From positions 248,001 through 312,000 of the forward strand of contig NZ_CP093360.1 of assembly GCF_023380205.1 (NCBI RefSeq): DNA of 64,000 bases. Direction: 5' to 3'. The notes beneath the pieces are model-generated. The model searched no databases and had not been told where the DNA came from. It saw nothing but the letters and a program-made list of their open reading frames with translations. Source of the stretch: Nicoliella spurrieriana. Its GTDB lineage: Bacteria; Bacillota; Bacilli; Lactobacillales; Lactobacillaceae. The position numbers and the translations under genes were made by a program. The first letter of the stretch is position 1. Each line of letters starts with the position of its first letter. Shown here one piece after another: positions 16,183 through 24,010 of the stretch.

Positions 16183-16227
16183 ATGTTAAAAGATAGAATG
16201 ACGGTTCTCTTTTATAGCTATTGGTAA
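16183..16227 (+). CDS. Leader peptide of the DAHP synthase operon, MLKDRMTVLFYSYW
   Basis: A 14-residue ORF with a near-perfect ribosome binding site (GGAGG at 16170-16174, 8 bases before the ATG) and no function as a protein. It ends Leu-Phe-Tyr-Ser-Tyr-Trp-stop, covering all three aromatic amino acids just before the stop codon. It is followed by hairpins and an intrinsic terminator before aroF. This is the form of a ribosome-stalling attenuation peptide (pheL/trpL type) for an operon that makes the common aromatic precursor. Confidence 0.8.
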   Translation: MLKDRMTVLFYSYW

Positions 16228-16380
16228 GTGATTCTTCGTCCACACAGGATGGAGAATGACTCCATTTTGTGTGGGCCAATAGCGAGCATGTCACTTCGGT
16301 CACGCACATGGTTATACCATTGCGGACCGGTTTATATCGGAAGCTCCTGTAGTGGTATTCCCATTACAGGAGCTTTTTTA
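16213..16380 (+). promoter_or_regulatory. Transcription attenuator before the DAHP synthase gene
   Basis: GCTATTGG (16217-16224), the Ser-Tyr-Trp codons of the leader peptide, is perfectly complementary to CCAATAGC (16276-16283), so a stalled ribosome would melt this pairing. Between them lies hairpin CCACACA/TGTGTGG. The intrinsic terminator is AAGCTCCTGTAGTGG (16341-16355) with CCATTACAGGAGCTT (16361-16375) and a T-run to 16379. A possible antiterminator is ATACCA (16314-16319) with TGGTAT (16353-16358). The exact folding scheme is inferred by eye. Confidence 0.7.
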
Positions 16381-16420
16381 ATTGCATTGATTTTTTATTT
16401 TAGAAATGGAGATAATAACT

Positions 16421-17407
16421 ATGATTATTGTATTTAATTCAAACCAAGACCCCATGCTTCAACAAGTTGTAGATCGATTCGCAGGTAAAACGGATGTCTT
16501 TACCCATAATGAACGAGTTGCAATTACTGGCATTACCATCGATGACTTAACTGATGATGAACAAGCTGCTGCCGTTGAAATCATTACCGACCATCCCAAG
16601 GCAATTCAGAGCAGTCGGCTCTTTCATCCAGAAACCATTACCATTCAAACGCCGCATACGACAATTAGCGACCATTCATTTTCGCTAATGGCGGGCCCAT
16701 GCTCGGTCGAATCAAAGGAGCATGTTTTAAAAATGGCAGCGGCAGCTAAGGCTGCTGGTGCAACTGTCCTACGTGGTGGTGCATTTAAACCCCGGACATC
16801 CCCCTACTCATTCCAAGGACTGGGCGAGGACGGCTTGAAATTTTTGCGCGCAGCTGCTGATCAGTTCGAAATGGATGTAGTGACTGAAATCATGGATGAG
16901 GAACACTTGGCAATGATCGAACAATACACCGATATTTTCCAAATTGGTGCTCGGAACATGCAAAACTTCTCGCTGCTCAAGGCCGTTGGGAAGACTAATA
17001 AACCGGTCATGTTAAAACGAGGGTTATCAGCTACGATTGATGATGTTTTAAACGCTGCTGAATACATCGCTGCTGGCGGTAATCATAATATTATTTTGAC
17101 TGAACGGGGCATTCGGACTTTTGATAATAAATACACCCGTAACACGTTAGACGTAGGAGCGGTCCCAGTGCTCCATAAACTAACCCCCTACCCAGTCATT
17201 GTTGATCCTAGCCATGCAGCTGGGCATGTTGATTTTGTGACTCCGGAAGCATTAGCCGGAACGGCCGCTGGCGCAGATGGGTTAATTATTGAAATCCATG
17301 ACGATCCTGCACACGCCCTTTCAGATGGTCCACAAGCACTATCGCCTGCTGAACTAAAGACCACCTTTGCGAAAGCTCAACAAATTCATCACCTTTTGGG
17401 GGAATAA
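16421..17407 (+). CDS. aroF: 3-deoxy-7-phosphoheptulonate (DAHP) synthase, 328 aa
   Basis: First step of the shikimate pathway: phosphoenolpyruvate plus erythrose 4-phosphate to DAHP. A short N-terminal ferredoxin-like/regulatory region (residues 1-85) precedes the TIM-barrel KDPG/DAHP-synthase domain with AGPCSVES, LRGGAFKPRTSPYSFQG, DVVTEIMD, QIGARNMQNF and DPSHAAGH, which include the metal- and PEP-binding residues. The start is ATG 16421 after GGAG; the in-frame codons before it overlap the ribosome binding site. It is first in an operon with aroB and a ROK kinase, behind the aromatic leader-peptide attenuator. Confidence 0.95.
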   Translation: MIIVFNSNQDPMLQQVVDRFAGKTDVFTHNERVAITGITIDDLTDDEQAAAVEIITDHPKAIQSSRLFHPETITIQTPHTTISDHSFSLMAGPCSVESKEHVLKMAAAAKAAGATVLRGGAFKPRTSPYSFQGLGEDGLKFLRAAADQFEMDVVTEIMDEEHLAMIEQYTDIFQIGARNMQNFSLLKAVGKTNKPVMLKRGLSATIDDVLNAAEYIAAGGNHNIILTERGIRTFDNKYTRNTLDVGAVPVLHKLTPYPVIVDPSHAAGHVDFVTPEALAGTAAGADGLIIEIHDDPAHALSDGPQALSPAELKTTFAKAQQIHHLLGE

Positions 17408-17409
17408 TA

Positions 17410-18471
17410 ATGACTAACATTAATATGAAGACGACCAATGATCAATATCAAATTGAAATCGAACGAGGCAATCTTGAAAAGGTGGGCACCCTAGTCAAAT
17501 CAGTCTGGCAACCACGGAAAATCGAAGTTGTCACTGATGATAATGTCGGACCCATCTACCTATCATTGGTGGAGGATCAATTGAAGCAAAATGGCTTTCA
17601 GGTGCATACAGTCACGGTCCCCCACGGTGAACAATCAAAGTCATTAACCAACTTAGCGCAAATTGAGACCAAGATGGCCCATGAACACTTTAACCGTAGC
17701 GATGCAGTAATCGCGCTCGGTGGAGGTGTCGTGGGTGACTTAGCTGGCTTTGTTGCTGCCACTTACATGCGCGGAATTGATTTGATTCAAATTCCCACTT
17801 CATTTCTAGCTCAAGTTGATAGTTCCGTTGGTGGCAAAACGGCCGTTGACTTGGCTGATATTAAAAACATTGTGGGTAGTTTTCATCAACCGAACTTAGT
17901 GATTATCGACCCTGATACCCTGAATACCTTGGAGGTTAGGGATGTCGTCGAGGGGTATGGTGAAGTTTTAAAGTGTTCAGCACTAGTTGGGGGCCAGTTT
18001 TGGCAATTGATCACGCAGTTAAATTCAGTTGCCGATATATTAGAACACGCAGAAGACTTAATTCGCTACTCGGTGGCTTTTAAGGCCCAGGTAGTCATGG
18101 AAGATGAAAAAGAAGCTGGCAATCGCCAACTCCTTAACCTAGGGCATACGATTGGTCACGGGGTCGAAGCCCTTAGTAACGGGAAGCTCCGTCATGGTGA
18201 GGCGGTCAGCATTGGACTAGTGAAAATGAATCAACTATTTGCTCCCAAAGATAGCCATGTGGTTGAGCAATTGATCGATCGGTTGGGTGCAGTTGGTCTG
18301 CCAGTTGATTCAACACTCCTTGATTCACCAGAGTTAATCGAAAAAATTAAAAATGATAAAAAGAACCATAACGGATACCTAAACATTATTTACCTAAAGC
18401 AAATTGGTGAACCGGTCATTAAACGGGTATCGATTGCTGATTTACAGCGCTTATTAAATGAAAAGAGTTGA
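17410..18471 (+). CDS. aroB: 3-dehydroquinate synthase, 353 aa
   Basis: Converts DAHP to 3-dehydroquinate with NAD and a divalent metal. Motifs are VTDDNVGPIYL, the NAD-binding GGGVVGDLAGFVAATYMRGI, IPTSFLAQVDSSVGGKTAVD and the metal-site residues in EGYGEVLK, LNLGHTIGHGVE and RHGEAVSIG. Length is normal for the family. It starts two bases after the aroF stop and overlaps the first possible codons of the ROK gene, so the three genes are one transcription unit. Confidence 0.97.
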   Translation: MTNINMKTTNDQYQIEIERGNLEKVGTLVKSVWQPRKIEVVTDDNVGPIYLSLVEDQLKQNGFQVHTVTVPHGEQSKSLTNLAQIETKMAHEHFNRSDAVIALGGGVVGDLAGFVAATYMRGIDLIQIPTSFLAQVDSSVGGKTAVDLADIKNIVGSFHQPNLVIIDPDTLNTLEVRDVVEGYGEVLKCSALVGGQFWQLITQLNSVADILEHAEDLIRYSVAFKAQVVMEDEKEAGNRQLLNLGHTIGHGVEALSNGKLRHGEAVSIGLVKMNQLFAPKDSHVVEQLIDRLGAVGLPVDSTLLDSPELIEKIKNDKKNHNGYLNIIYLKQIGEPVIKRVSIADLQRLLNEKS

Positions 18472-18476
18472 TGATA

Positions 18477-19343
18477 ATGCTACTAGGAAGCATTGAAGCC
18501 GGTGGAACTAAGTTCATTTGCTCCGTTGGTGATGAACGTTTAAAGATTATTAACCAAACCAGAATTGAAACCACAACTCCTGAAGTTACACTTAGTCAGG
18601 TCATTAACTACTTCAGCCAGTTTCCGGAATTAGCATCCGTCAGCATTGCCAGTTTCGGTCCGCTTAATTTGGATCATCATTCGGATCAATTTGGAGCAAT
18701 TACGAATACCCCGAAGCTAGGTTGGCAAGGGGTTAATATGTTCAAGTTGATTAGGGATGCGTTGGCCGTTCCCGTTTCGATCACTTCGGACGTAAATGGT
18801 TCTGCACTTGGTGAATCATACCTGTTGCACCAAAACGGAATTGAACATCAATCGTTAGTATACATTACGGTCGGCACTGGCATTGGTGCCGGAATCGTAA
18901 TTAATGATCACATCTTCGGATTGAATGGGCATCCCGAACTAGGCCACATTAAGGTGGTTCGCCACAGTGGGGATGGCGATTTTCATGGCACCTGCCCCTT
19001 TCATGATGATTGTCTGGAAGGCTTAGCCGCTGGACCATCCTTTAAGGCGCGCACTAATACCCCGGGAGAACGAATTCCACATACCGATCCGATTTGGCAA
19101 CGAATTGCTTTTTACTTAGCGCAAGCGGCGGTCACAACGACCCTAATGATTCATCCGGATAAAATTGTTTTTGGTGGCAGCGTCATTAACGATGATTTGA
19201 TCCAAATGATTAGACGTGAATACCAGACATTAATGAATGGCTATGTTGAAGCAAAATCGCTAGTAGATTACTTATCAGTTAGTTGTGCTCATGATAATAA
19301 TTCTGCTACGATTGGTAATTTGATTTTAGCAACAGATAATTAA
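18477..19343 (+). CDS. ROK-family fructokinase/glucokinase-like sugar kinase, 288 aa
   Basis: ATP-dependent sugar kinase. Features are the phosphate-1 loop IEAGGTKF, the adenosine/phosphate-2 motif ITVGTGIGAGIVI, the ROK signature around GHPELGHI, and the zinc-site motif HGTCPFHDDCLEGLAAGPSF (His and Cys ligands) seen in bacterial fructokinases. The best start is ATG 18477, with AAAAGAG nine bases upstream; TTG 18468 and ATG 18471 overlap the aroB stop. Its place at the end of an aroF-aroB operon is unusual. A terminator follows at 19360-19388. Confidence 0.9.
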   Translation: MLLGSIEAGGTKFICSVGDERLKIINQTRIETTTPEVTLSQVINYFSQFPELASVSIASFGPLNLDHHSDQFGAITNTPKLGWQGVNMFKLIRDALAVPVSITSDVNGSALGESYLLHQNGIEHQSLVYITVGTGIGAGIVINDHIFGLNGHPELGHIKVVRHSGDGDFHGTCPFHDDCLEGLAAGPSFKARTNTPGERIPHTDPIWQRIAFYLAQAAVTTTLMIHPDKIVFGGSVINDDLIQMIRREYQTLMNGYVEAKSLVDYLSVSCAHDNNSATIGNLILATDN

Positions 19344-19359
19344 TCGGATAAGTAATCTT

Positions 19360-19388
19360 AAAAAAGGCATGCTAGCATGCTTTTTTAT
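19360..19388 (+). terminator. Terminator of the aroF-aroB-ROK operon
   Basis: The sequence AAAAAAGGCATGC-TA-GCATGCTTTTTT forms a compact hairpin with a T-run. Confidence 0.8.
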
Positions 19389-19491
19389 TTAGGCTTGCTG
19401 CATTCATTAGTACGATTAATCCTCCAGCTGTTTAGGCGAAGTCGATGGCTGAGCGCGCCTCAGTAAAATACTTTGCTTCAGATTGATTTAG

Positions 19492-19530
19492 TTTCTATGT
19501 CACGGTTATTTACTAATAGTGATATAGAAA
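19492..19530. repeat. Unexplained inverted repeat in the 19344-19654 intergenic stretch
   Basis: TTTCTATGTCAC (19492-19503) and GTGATATAGAAA (19519-19530) pair over 12 positions with one G-U. The flanks ATTGA and TCAAT extend the symmetry after a 4-base offset. The remainder of this 310-base gap holds the operon terminator and no ORF I would support. No T-run follows, so a protein site or a small structured RNA is more likely than a terminator. Confidence 0.4.
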
Positions 19531-19654
19531 TCAATTTAAAACAATAAATGGACATTAATCATAGAATTAGTGAAATAATTCACAACGGTTCAATAATTAC
19601 TCATCATGACTCTAATTATGCTAAAATGAATTGATTAAAAGGAATGGTGATGAA

Positions 19655-19840
19655 ATGATTATTTTACTATTGATCATGATTTTAATGTTGTGGCTAGTTT
19701 GGAAATTCTTCAGCAGTTGGCTTTGGTGGCTTTTATTAATCGCAGCGATTATTTTTATGTTGCGGGTCTTTTTCTGGGGTGCCATCATTTTAGTCCTTCT
19801 GGGATTACTGGGTGCATTTTATAATAATAACCAGCAATAA
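19655..19840 (+). CDS. Small hydrophobic membrane protein, 61 aa
   Basis: Almost entirely hydrophobic, with two or three helices (MIILLLIMILMLWLVWKFF; WWLLLIAAIIFML; FFWGAIILVLLGLLGAF) and a short polar tail NNNQQ. ATG 19655 is preceded by AAAGGAATGGTGATG; the in-frame TTG at 19631 lies upstream of that ribosome binding site. Similar short Trp/Phe-rich proteins are common in lactobacilli, without known function. Confidence 0.65.
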   Translation: MIILLLIMILMLWLVWKFFSSWLWWLLLIAAIIFMLRVFFWGAIILVLLGLLGAFYNNNQQ

Positions 19841-19841
19841 A

Positions 19842-19880
19842 AAACAGCAGTTCCGCATATTTGTGCGAAACTGCTGTTTA
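19842..19880. terminator. Bidirectional terminator
   Basis: AAACAGCAGTT (19842-19852) pairs with AACTGCTGTTT (19869-19879), with further pairing CGCA/TGCG inside. It separates convergent genes. Confidence 0.85.
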
Positions 19881-19887
19881 GCTTTAA

Positions 19888-20697
19888 TTAGTCATATAAT
19901 TCTGGCATCCGTTGTGCTGCTGAGGGTAATTTTGCACGCACCTTAGCAACTTGGTCTAAATCAATATCAGCATATAGGATGCATTCGTCACTCCCTGCTT
20001 GGTTAGTAACCACCCCCATCGGGTCGACGACCTGACTTAAACCGACGCGAGCGTCAGAAGTAGGCTTATCACACCCCACGATGAAAGTCGTATTTTCAAT
20101 TGCGCGGGCCTTTAATAATGATGTCCAGTGATATTCCTTTAGTGGGCCCCGGTACCAAGAGGTTGGGATGATAATTACATCGGCACCGTGGACTGCTTGA
20201 TACCTAGCCACCTCTGGGAAACGAAGTTCATAGCATACAAATAACCCAATTTTACCAAATGGCGTTTGAATCGGTTCAAATAGTTTATCGCCAGGCTTGA
20301 TTTGATCGGATTCCTTAGTCCCGAACGCATCGTATAAATGGGTTTTATGATAGGTCGTGACCACATCCCCCTGGTCATTAATAATCACGATGGTGTTATA
20401 GACCCGTTGATCATTAGGGTCATCATTTTGTTCACGCATTCCAAAGATGATCCAGACCTGATTATCAGCTGCGGCCTGCTTCGCATTATCAACGAAGGGG
20501 CCGGAAAGGGATTCAGCATGTTGATTGATTTCAGCTAGGGTCGCATCGATTGCAGTGGTACTCATAAACATTTCTGGAAATACCACCAATGCTGCCCCGT
20601 GGGCCGCAGCCTCTTTAACAACCTCGGTCAGCTTCTTTTGGTTTACCGTTTGTTCTACATCTGAATAAGCTTGCGCTAATGCAATTTTGTAAGTCAT
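19888..20697 (-). CDS. Carbon-nitrogen hydrolase (nitrilase superfamily), 269 aa
   Basis: Amidase-type hydrolase with the Glu-Lys-Cys triad: Glu in VVFPEMFMST, Lys in YHKTHLYD, and nucleophile Cys in GLFVCYELRFPEVAR. A second conserved Glu is present downstream in EYHWTSLLKARAIENTTF. The arrangement resembles omega-amidase/YafV-like and deaminated-glutathione amidase members, but the substrate cannot be fixed. The start is taken at ATG 20697 (MTYKIALAQA); a TTG four codons upstream is possible. It is divergent from the thiamine operon. Confidence 0.9.
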   Translation of the reverse strand: MTYKIALAQAYSDVEQTVNQKKLTEVVKEAAAHGAALVVFPEMFMSTTAIDATLAEINQHAESLSGPFVDNAKQAAADNQVWIIFGMREQNDDPNDQRVYNTIVIINDQGDVVTTYHKTHLYDAFGTKESDQIKPGDKLFEPIQTPFGKIGLFVCYELRFPEVARYQAVHGADVIIIPTSWYRGPLKEYHWTSLLKARAIENTTFIVGCDKPTSDARVGLSQVVDPMGVVTNQAGSDECILYADIDLDQVAKVRAKLPSAAQRMPELYD

Positions 20698-20844
20698 CCC
20701 ATCACCCAATCTATAAATTATTTTAATTGAATTCTAATCTAATCTAATTTGAATGTCAATTCTGAATCATTAGTTAAGGATGCAATTTGTGCATGGACAC
20801 TGAATAATAGATATGGTATATTAGCTTTGTAATTAAATAATCTA

Positions 20845-20990
20845 ACTGTCCACTGGGGTGCCATCTGGCTGAGAAAATACCCATTGAACCTGAATCTAGA
20901 TAATTCTAGCGTAGGAACGTGGCTGATTCGAAATAAAATCGACGAAATGGGCGCTTTCTATAACAATTTAGAAAGCGCCCTTATTTTATT
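20845..20990 (+). promoter_or_regulatory. TPP riboswitch with terminator, controlling tenA-thiDEM
   Basis: The thi-box is clear: CCACTGGGGTGCC at 20850, GCTGAGAAAATACCC with the pyrimidine-sensing loop, GAACCTGAATCTAGATAATT, and AGCGTAGGAACGTGG ending near 20922. The expression platform is the terminator GGGCGCTTTCT (20949-20959) with AGAAAGCGCCC (20970-20980) and a T-rich tract, just before the tenA ribosome binding site. TPP binding would favour termination. Confidence 0.95.
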
Positions 20991-21025
20991 TCCCGTGGTG
21001 GTTATTAATTTGGAGGAATTTATCA

Positions 21026-21733
21026 ATGTTTTCAGATCAATTAAAGCAACAGGCCCAACCAATTTTAAGCGGGATTTTAGAACATCCCTTCATTCAAGGA
21101 ATTGCAAACGGGAACGTTGCACCAGCAGCGTTACAATTTTACGTTCAACAAGATTTCCAATACTTGAATGAATTTATCAAAATTTATGGGAATGCAATTG
21201 CCAAATCGAATGATCGTGAATTAATGGGCTTCTTTAATGATCAAATTAGTTTTATTTTAAATAGTGAAATTCATCCGCACCACATTTTTTGTAACATTGC
21301 GAGAATTAACTATGAAGATCAACAACACGCCACCCCTGCTCCAAAGGCGTATTTGTATGAGTCACACATGCATCGAGCAGGCGAGACCGGATCACTATTA
21401 AATATTTTAGCAGCTTTCCAACCATGTCCGTGGACATACACAGAAATTGCTGATCATCTAGTGGCGCAGGGGGCCGCAACTAAAGATAATCCATTCTATG
21501 ATTGGATCATGTTCTACGCTAGTGATGATAATGATAAATCAATGAGCGATACTGTGTTTGCCTTTGTGGATCGTTTTGCAAAGCAGGCCTCGAACGAAGA
21601 ACTAGCAACGGCTAGTCAATACTTCTTAAAAAGCTGCGAATTAGAATGGCAGTTTTGGGAACATGCATTTTATCAACAGGATTGGCAATTTAAAGCAACG
21701 TTGGACCATGCGAAGGAGGATTTTAAATCATGA
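21026..21733 (+). CDS. tenA: Thiaminase II / aminopyrimidine aminohydrolase TenA, 235 aa
   Basis: Helical TenA-fold enzyme that hydrolyses aminopyrimidine from degraded thiamine, so HMP can be salvaged. Hallmarks are the N-terminal HPFIQGIANGNV, YVQQDFQYLNEF, the active-site cysteine in PCPWTYTEI and the C-terminal ELEWQFWEHAF with the catalytic Glu. Length is normal. GGAGG lies 10 bases before ATG. It is the first gene after the TPP riboswitch and overlaps thiD by four bases. Confidence 0.95.
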   Translation: MFSDQLKQQAQPILSGILEHPFIQGIANGNVAPAALQFYVQQDFQYLNEFIKIYGNAIAKSNDRELMGFFNDQISFILNSEIHPHHIFCNIARINYEDQQHATPAPKAYLYESHMHRAGETGSLLNILAAFQPCPWTYTEIADHLVAQGAATKDNPFYDWIMFYASDDNDKSMSDTVFAFVDRFAKQASNEELATASQYFLKSCELEWQFWEHAFYQQDWQFKATLDHAKEDFKS

Positions 21734-22542
21734 ATGAATATCCAGAAGCATTGACGATTGCGGGCACTGACTCCGGTGGTGGGGCTGGAATGATGGCAGA
21801 TATTAAGACCATGCAGGCCTGTCATGTTTTTAGCACCAGTGTGGTGGTGGGCGTGACCGCCCAAAACACAATTGATGTTCAACGGGTCTTGCCACTGCCC
21901 CTTGAGATGGTCGATGCCCAATTTAAATCAATTGCAGATGACTTTGTGATCAAAGCAGCCAAAACTGGCGCCCTATTCGATGCTGAACACGTTCACAATG
22001 TAGCACAAAATATTCAACGGTATTCACTAGAGAACTTAGTGGTTGATCCAGTGATGGTTGCTAAGGGGGGTGCTAAGTTATTGACCGATGATGCAATTGA
22101 TACCGTGATCACAGAGTTAATCCCCCTTGCTGATATTATCACCCCAAACTTACCAGAAGCAGAAACCATCGTTAAACATTCGATTACGGACCGTGAATCG
22201 ACCAAACGCGCCGCAAAAGAAATTCAACAATTGGGAGCTAAGAACGTTGTTTTGAAGGGTGGCCATAGTAATGGACCTAAGAATGATGACTATGTCCTAT
22301 TAGCTGATGGAAGTGATTTTTGGATGAGTGGTCAACACGTTGATTCCAAGCGGAAACACGGGACTGGCGACACCCTATCATCGGTCATGGTGGCAGAATT
22401 AGCTAAGGGGCACTCGGTTAAAATGGCAATTCAAACTGCTAAGCAATTTATGAATGAAATTTTACAACACGAAATTCACGTTGGACAGGGTCACGGACCT
22501 TTAAATCACTGGGGAGCTGAAAATTCAAATGTTAAAATTTAA
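21730..22542 (+). CDS. thiD: Hydroxymethylpyrimidine (phosphate) kinase ThiD, 270 aa
   Basis: Ribokinase-fold enzyme that phosphorylates HMP and HMP-phosphate. Signatures are EALTIAGTDSGGGAGMMADIKT, GVTAQNT, KTGALFD, VVDPVMVAKGGAKLL, ITPNLPEAE, VLKGGH and the anion-hole/catalytic GTGDTLSSVM. It overlaps tenA by 4 bp and thiE by 14 bp. A divergent second ThiD-type protein is encoded at 29234-30043. Confidence 0.96.
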   Translation: MNEYPEALTIAGTDSGGGAGMMADIKTMQACHVFSTSVVVGVTAQNTIDVQRVLPLPLEMVDAQFKSIADDFVIKAAKTGALFDAEHVHNVAQNIQRYSLENLVVDPVMVAKGGAKLLTDDAIDTVITELIPLADIITPNLPEAETIVKHSITDRESTKRAAKEIQQLGAKNVVLKGGHSNGPKNDDYVLLADGSDFWMSGQHVDSKRKHGTGDTLSSVMVAELAKGHSVKMAIQTAKQFMNEILQHEIHVGQGHGPLNHWGAENSNVKI

Positions 22543-23173
22543 TCCGGAAATGTTGAAAGTTTATTTTATCGGTGGGACCCAAAACATTCATGGTGATCGA
22601 AAACGGTTCATTCAACAACTAACGATTGCCTGCCAAAGCGGCATTACGATGTTTCAATATCGGGAAAAAGATCATAGCGCCCTGAGCGGGACGGAGCGAT
22701 TAGCGTTAGGAAAGCAAGTGCGTGAAATTACTCGCAAGGCTGCAATCCCATTAATCGTTGATGATGATCTAAAATTAGCCCAGGCCATCGATGCTGACGG
22801 AATTCACGTTGGCCAAAGTGACACCCCGGTTCAGGAAGTGGTTAAAAAAGCTAGCGGGATGATTGTGGGCTTATCTGTTCATAATCGGGATGAGTTAATT
22901 GCAAGTGGCGATTTAACGGGCGTCGATTACCTTGGGGTCGGGCCCATCTTTGCCACGAACAGTAAGGAGAATGCGAAACAGCCGATTGGATTAGATGGAC
23001 TCTTTCAAATGAACCAAGCCACCTTAAAACCAATTGTTGCAATTGGTGGCATTCATGAGGATAATGTAGGTGAGGTCTTAAAACACTCTGTTAGTGGAGT
23101 TGCGGTGATTTCAGATATCATGGAGAGTGACGACATTCCATTGACGGTCAGGCACTTGAAGGGAGAAGCATAA
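22529..23173 (+). CDS. thiE: Thiamine-phosphate synthase, 214 aa
   Basis: Couples HMP-pyrophosphate and thiazole phosphate. TIM-barrel motifs are FQYREKDHSALSG, PLIVDDDLKLAQAIDADGIH (diphosphate-Mg binding), VGQSDTP, GLSVHNRDE, DYLGVGPIFATNSKENAKQP and VAIGGIHEDN. The start may be ATG 22529 (used here) or ATG 22550, both inside or adjacent to the end of thiD. Its stop overlaps the thiM ATG by one base. Confidence 0.95.
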   Translation: MLKFNPEMLKVYFIGGTQNIHGDRKRFIQQLTIACQSGITMFQYREKDHSALSGTERLALGKQVREITRKAAIPLIVDDDLKLAQAIDADGIHVGQSDTPVQEVVKKASGMIVGLSVHNRDELIASGDLTGVDYLGVGPIFATNSKENAKQPIGLDGLFQMNQATLKPIVAIGGIHEDNVGEVLKHSVSGVAVISDIMESDDIPLTVRHLKGEA

Positions 23174-23955
23174 TGTTAACTATTGATTCAATTCGCAAAA
23201 CCAATCCAGTAATTTTAAACGTTGCTAACATGGTCACCCCCCAACACGTCGCAGATGCCATTAATTTCTATGGCGGTTCACCGATCATGTTTACTGATGA
23301 ACGAGAAGCTAAGGAATTAACCAATATTGCTTCGGGAGTCGTTTTTAATATGGGCTCTACGAATGAATCAACGCTTCGTAACGTCTTAGCTAGCGGAAAG
23401 GTTGCTAACAAACGAGGCATCCCCGTCGTAATCGATCCAGTGGCTGTTGGTGTAACGGAATTAAGGCAAGCTAATTTTAAACGAACTGCCGATGAAGTTC
23501 ATTTCGATGTCATCCGTGGTAATGCTGGTGAAATCGCATACCTAGCCAACGTCAATTGGCAAGTCAATGGCATTGATGCTGGGAATGGAAGTGGCGATGT
23601 AGTTGCAATTGCTAAACAAGTTGCCCAAAAGTATGATTGTTGGGTCGTTTTATCGGGACCGCGAGATATCGTAACCGATGGAAACATCACCTATTCAGTT
23701 GATAATGGCCATCCATATTTTCAAACGAATGTTGGTTCTGGAGATATGCTAGATGGCATCTTGGCCACCGCCATTTCAGTTGAAAATAATTTAAAAGCAT
23801 TAGTAAGAGCCACTGCTACCTTTAGTATCGCAGGTGAGTTAGCGGGTGAAGAATATCCACACCAACCCGCATCATTTTTTGTTGAGTTATTTAATCAATT
23901 AGCCACCATCAGTGATGATGAAATTGATACTAAAATGAAAATCCATCAATTATAA
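23173..23955 (+). CDS. thiM: Hydroxyethylthiazole kinase, 260 aa
   Basis: Phosphorylates thiazole alcohol for thiamine salvage. The family pattern is NPVILNVANMVTPQHVADAI, GGSPIMFTDEREAKEL, NMGSTNES, PVVIDPVAVGVTE, VIRGNAGEIAYLA and NVGSGDMLDGILATAIS with the catalytic Asp. No de novo genes (thiC, thiG) occur with it, so this operon is salvage-only. It ends before the terminator at 23976-24010. Confidence 0.96.
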   Translation: MLTIDSIRKTNPVILNVANMVTPQHVADAINFYGGSPIMFTDEREAKELTNIASGVVFNMGSTNESTLRNVLASGKVANKRGIPVVIDPVAVGVTELRQANFKRTADEVHFDVIRGNAGEIAYLANVNWQVNGIDAGNGSGDVVAIAKQVAQKYDCWVVLSGPRDIVTDGNITYSVDNGHPYFQTNVGSGDMLDGILATAISVENNLKALVRATATFSIAGELAGEEYPHQPASFFVELFNQLATISDDEIDTKMKIHQL

Positions 23956-23975
23956 ACCATCTTTTTCACGACACT

Positions 23976-24010
23976 CAAAAAGCGCCCCGCCATTGGCAGG
24001 ACGCTTTTTA
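23976..24010. terminator. Bidirectional terminator
   Basis: AAAAAGCGCCCCGCC and GGCAGGACGCTTTTT pair around ATT. It serves thiM and the minus-strand TauE gene. Confidence 0.85.

Noticed and set aside
16228-16437. 69-codon plus-strand ORF
   Set aside because: It spans the hairpins and terminator of the aroF attenuator and begins right after the leader peptide stop without its own ribosome binding site.
20884-21171. 95-codon plus-strand ORF
   Set aside because: Crosses the TPP riboswitch, its terminator and the tenA start in another frame.
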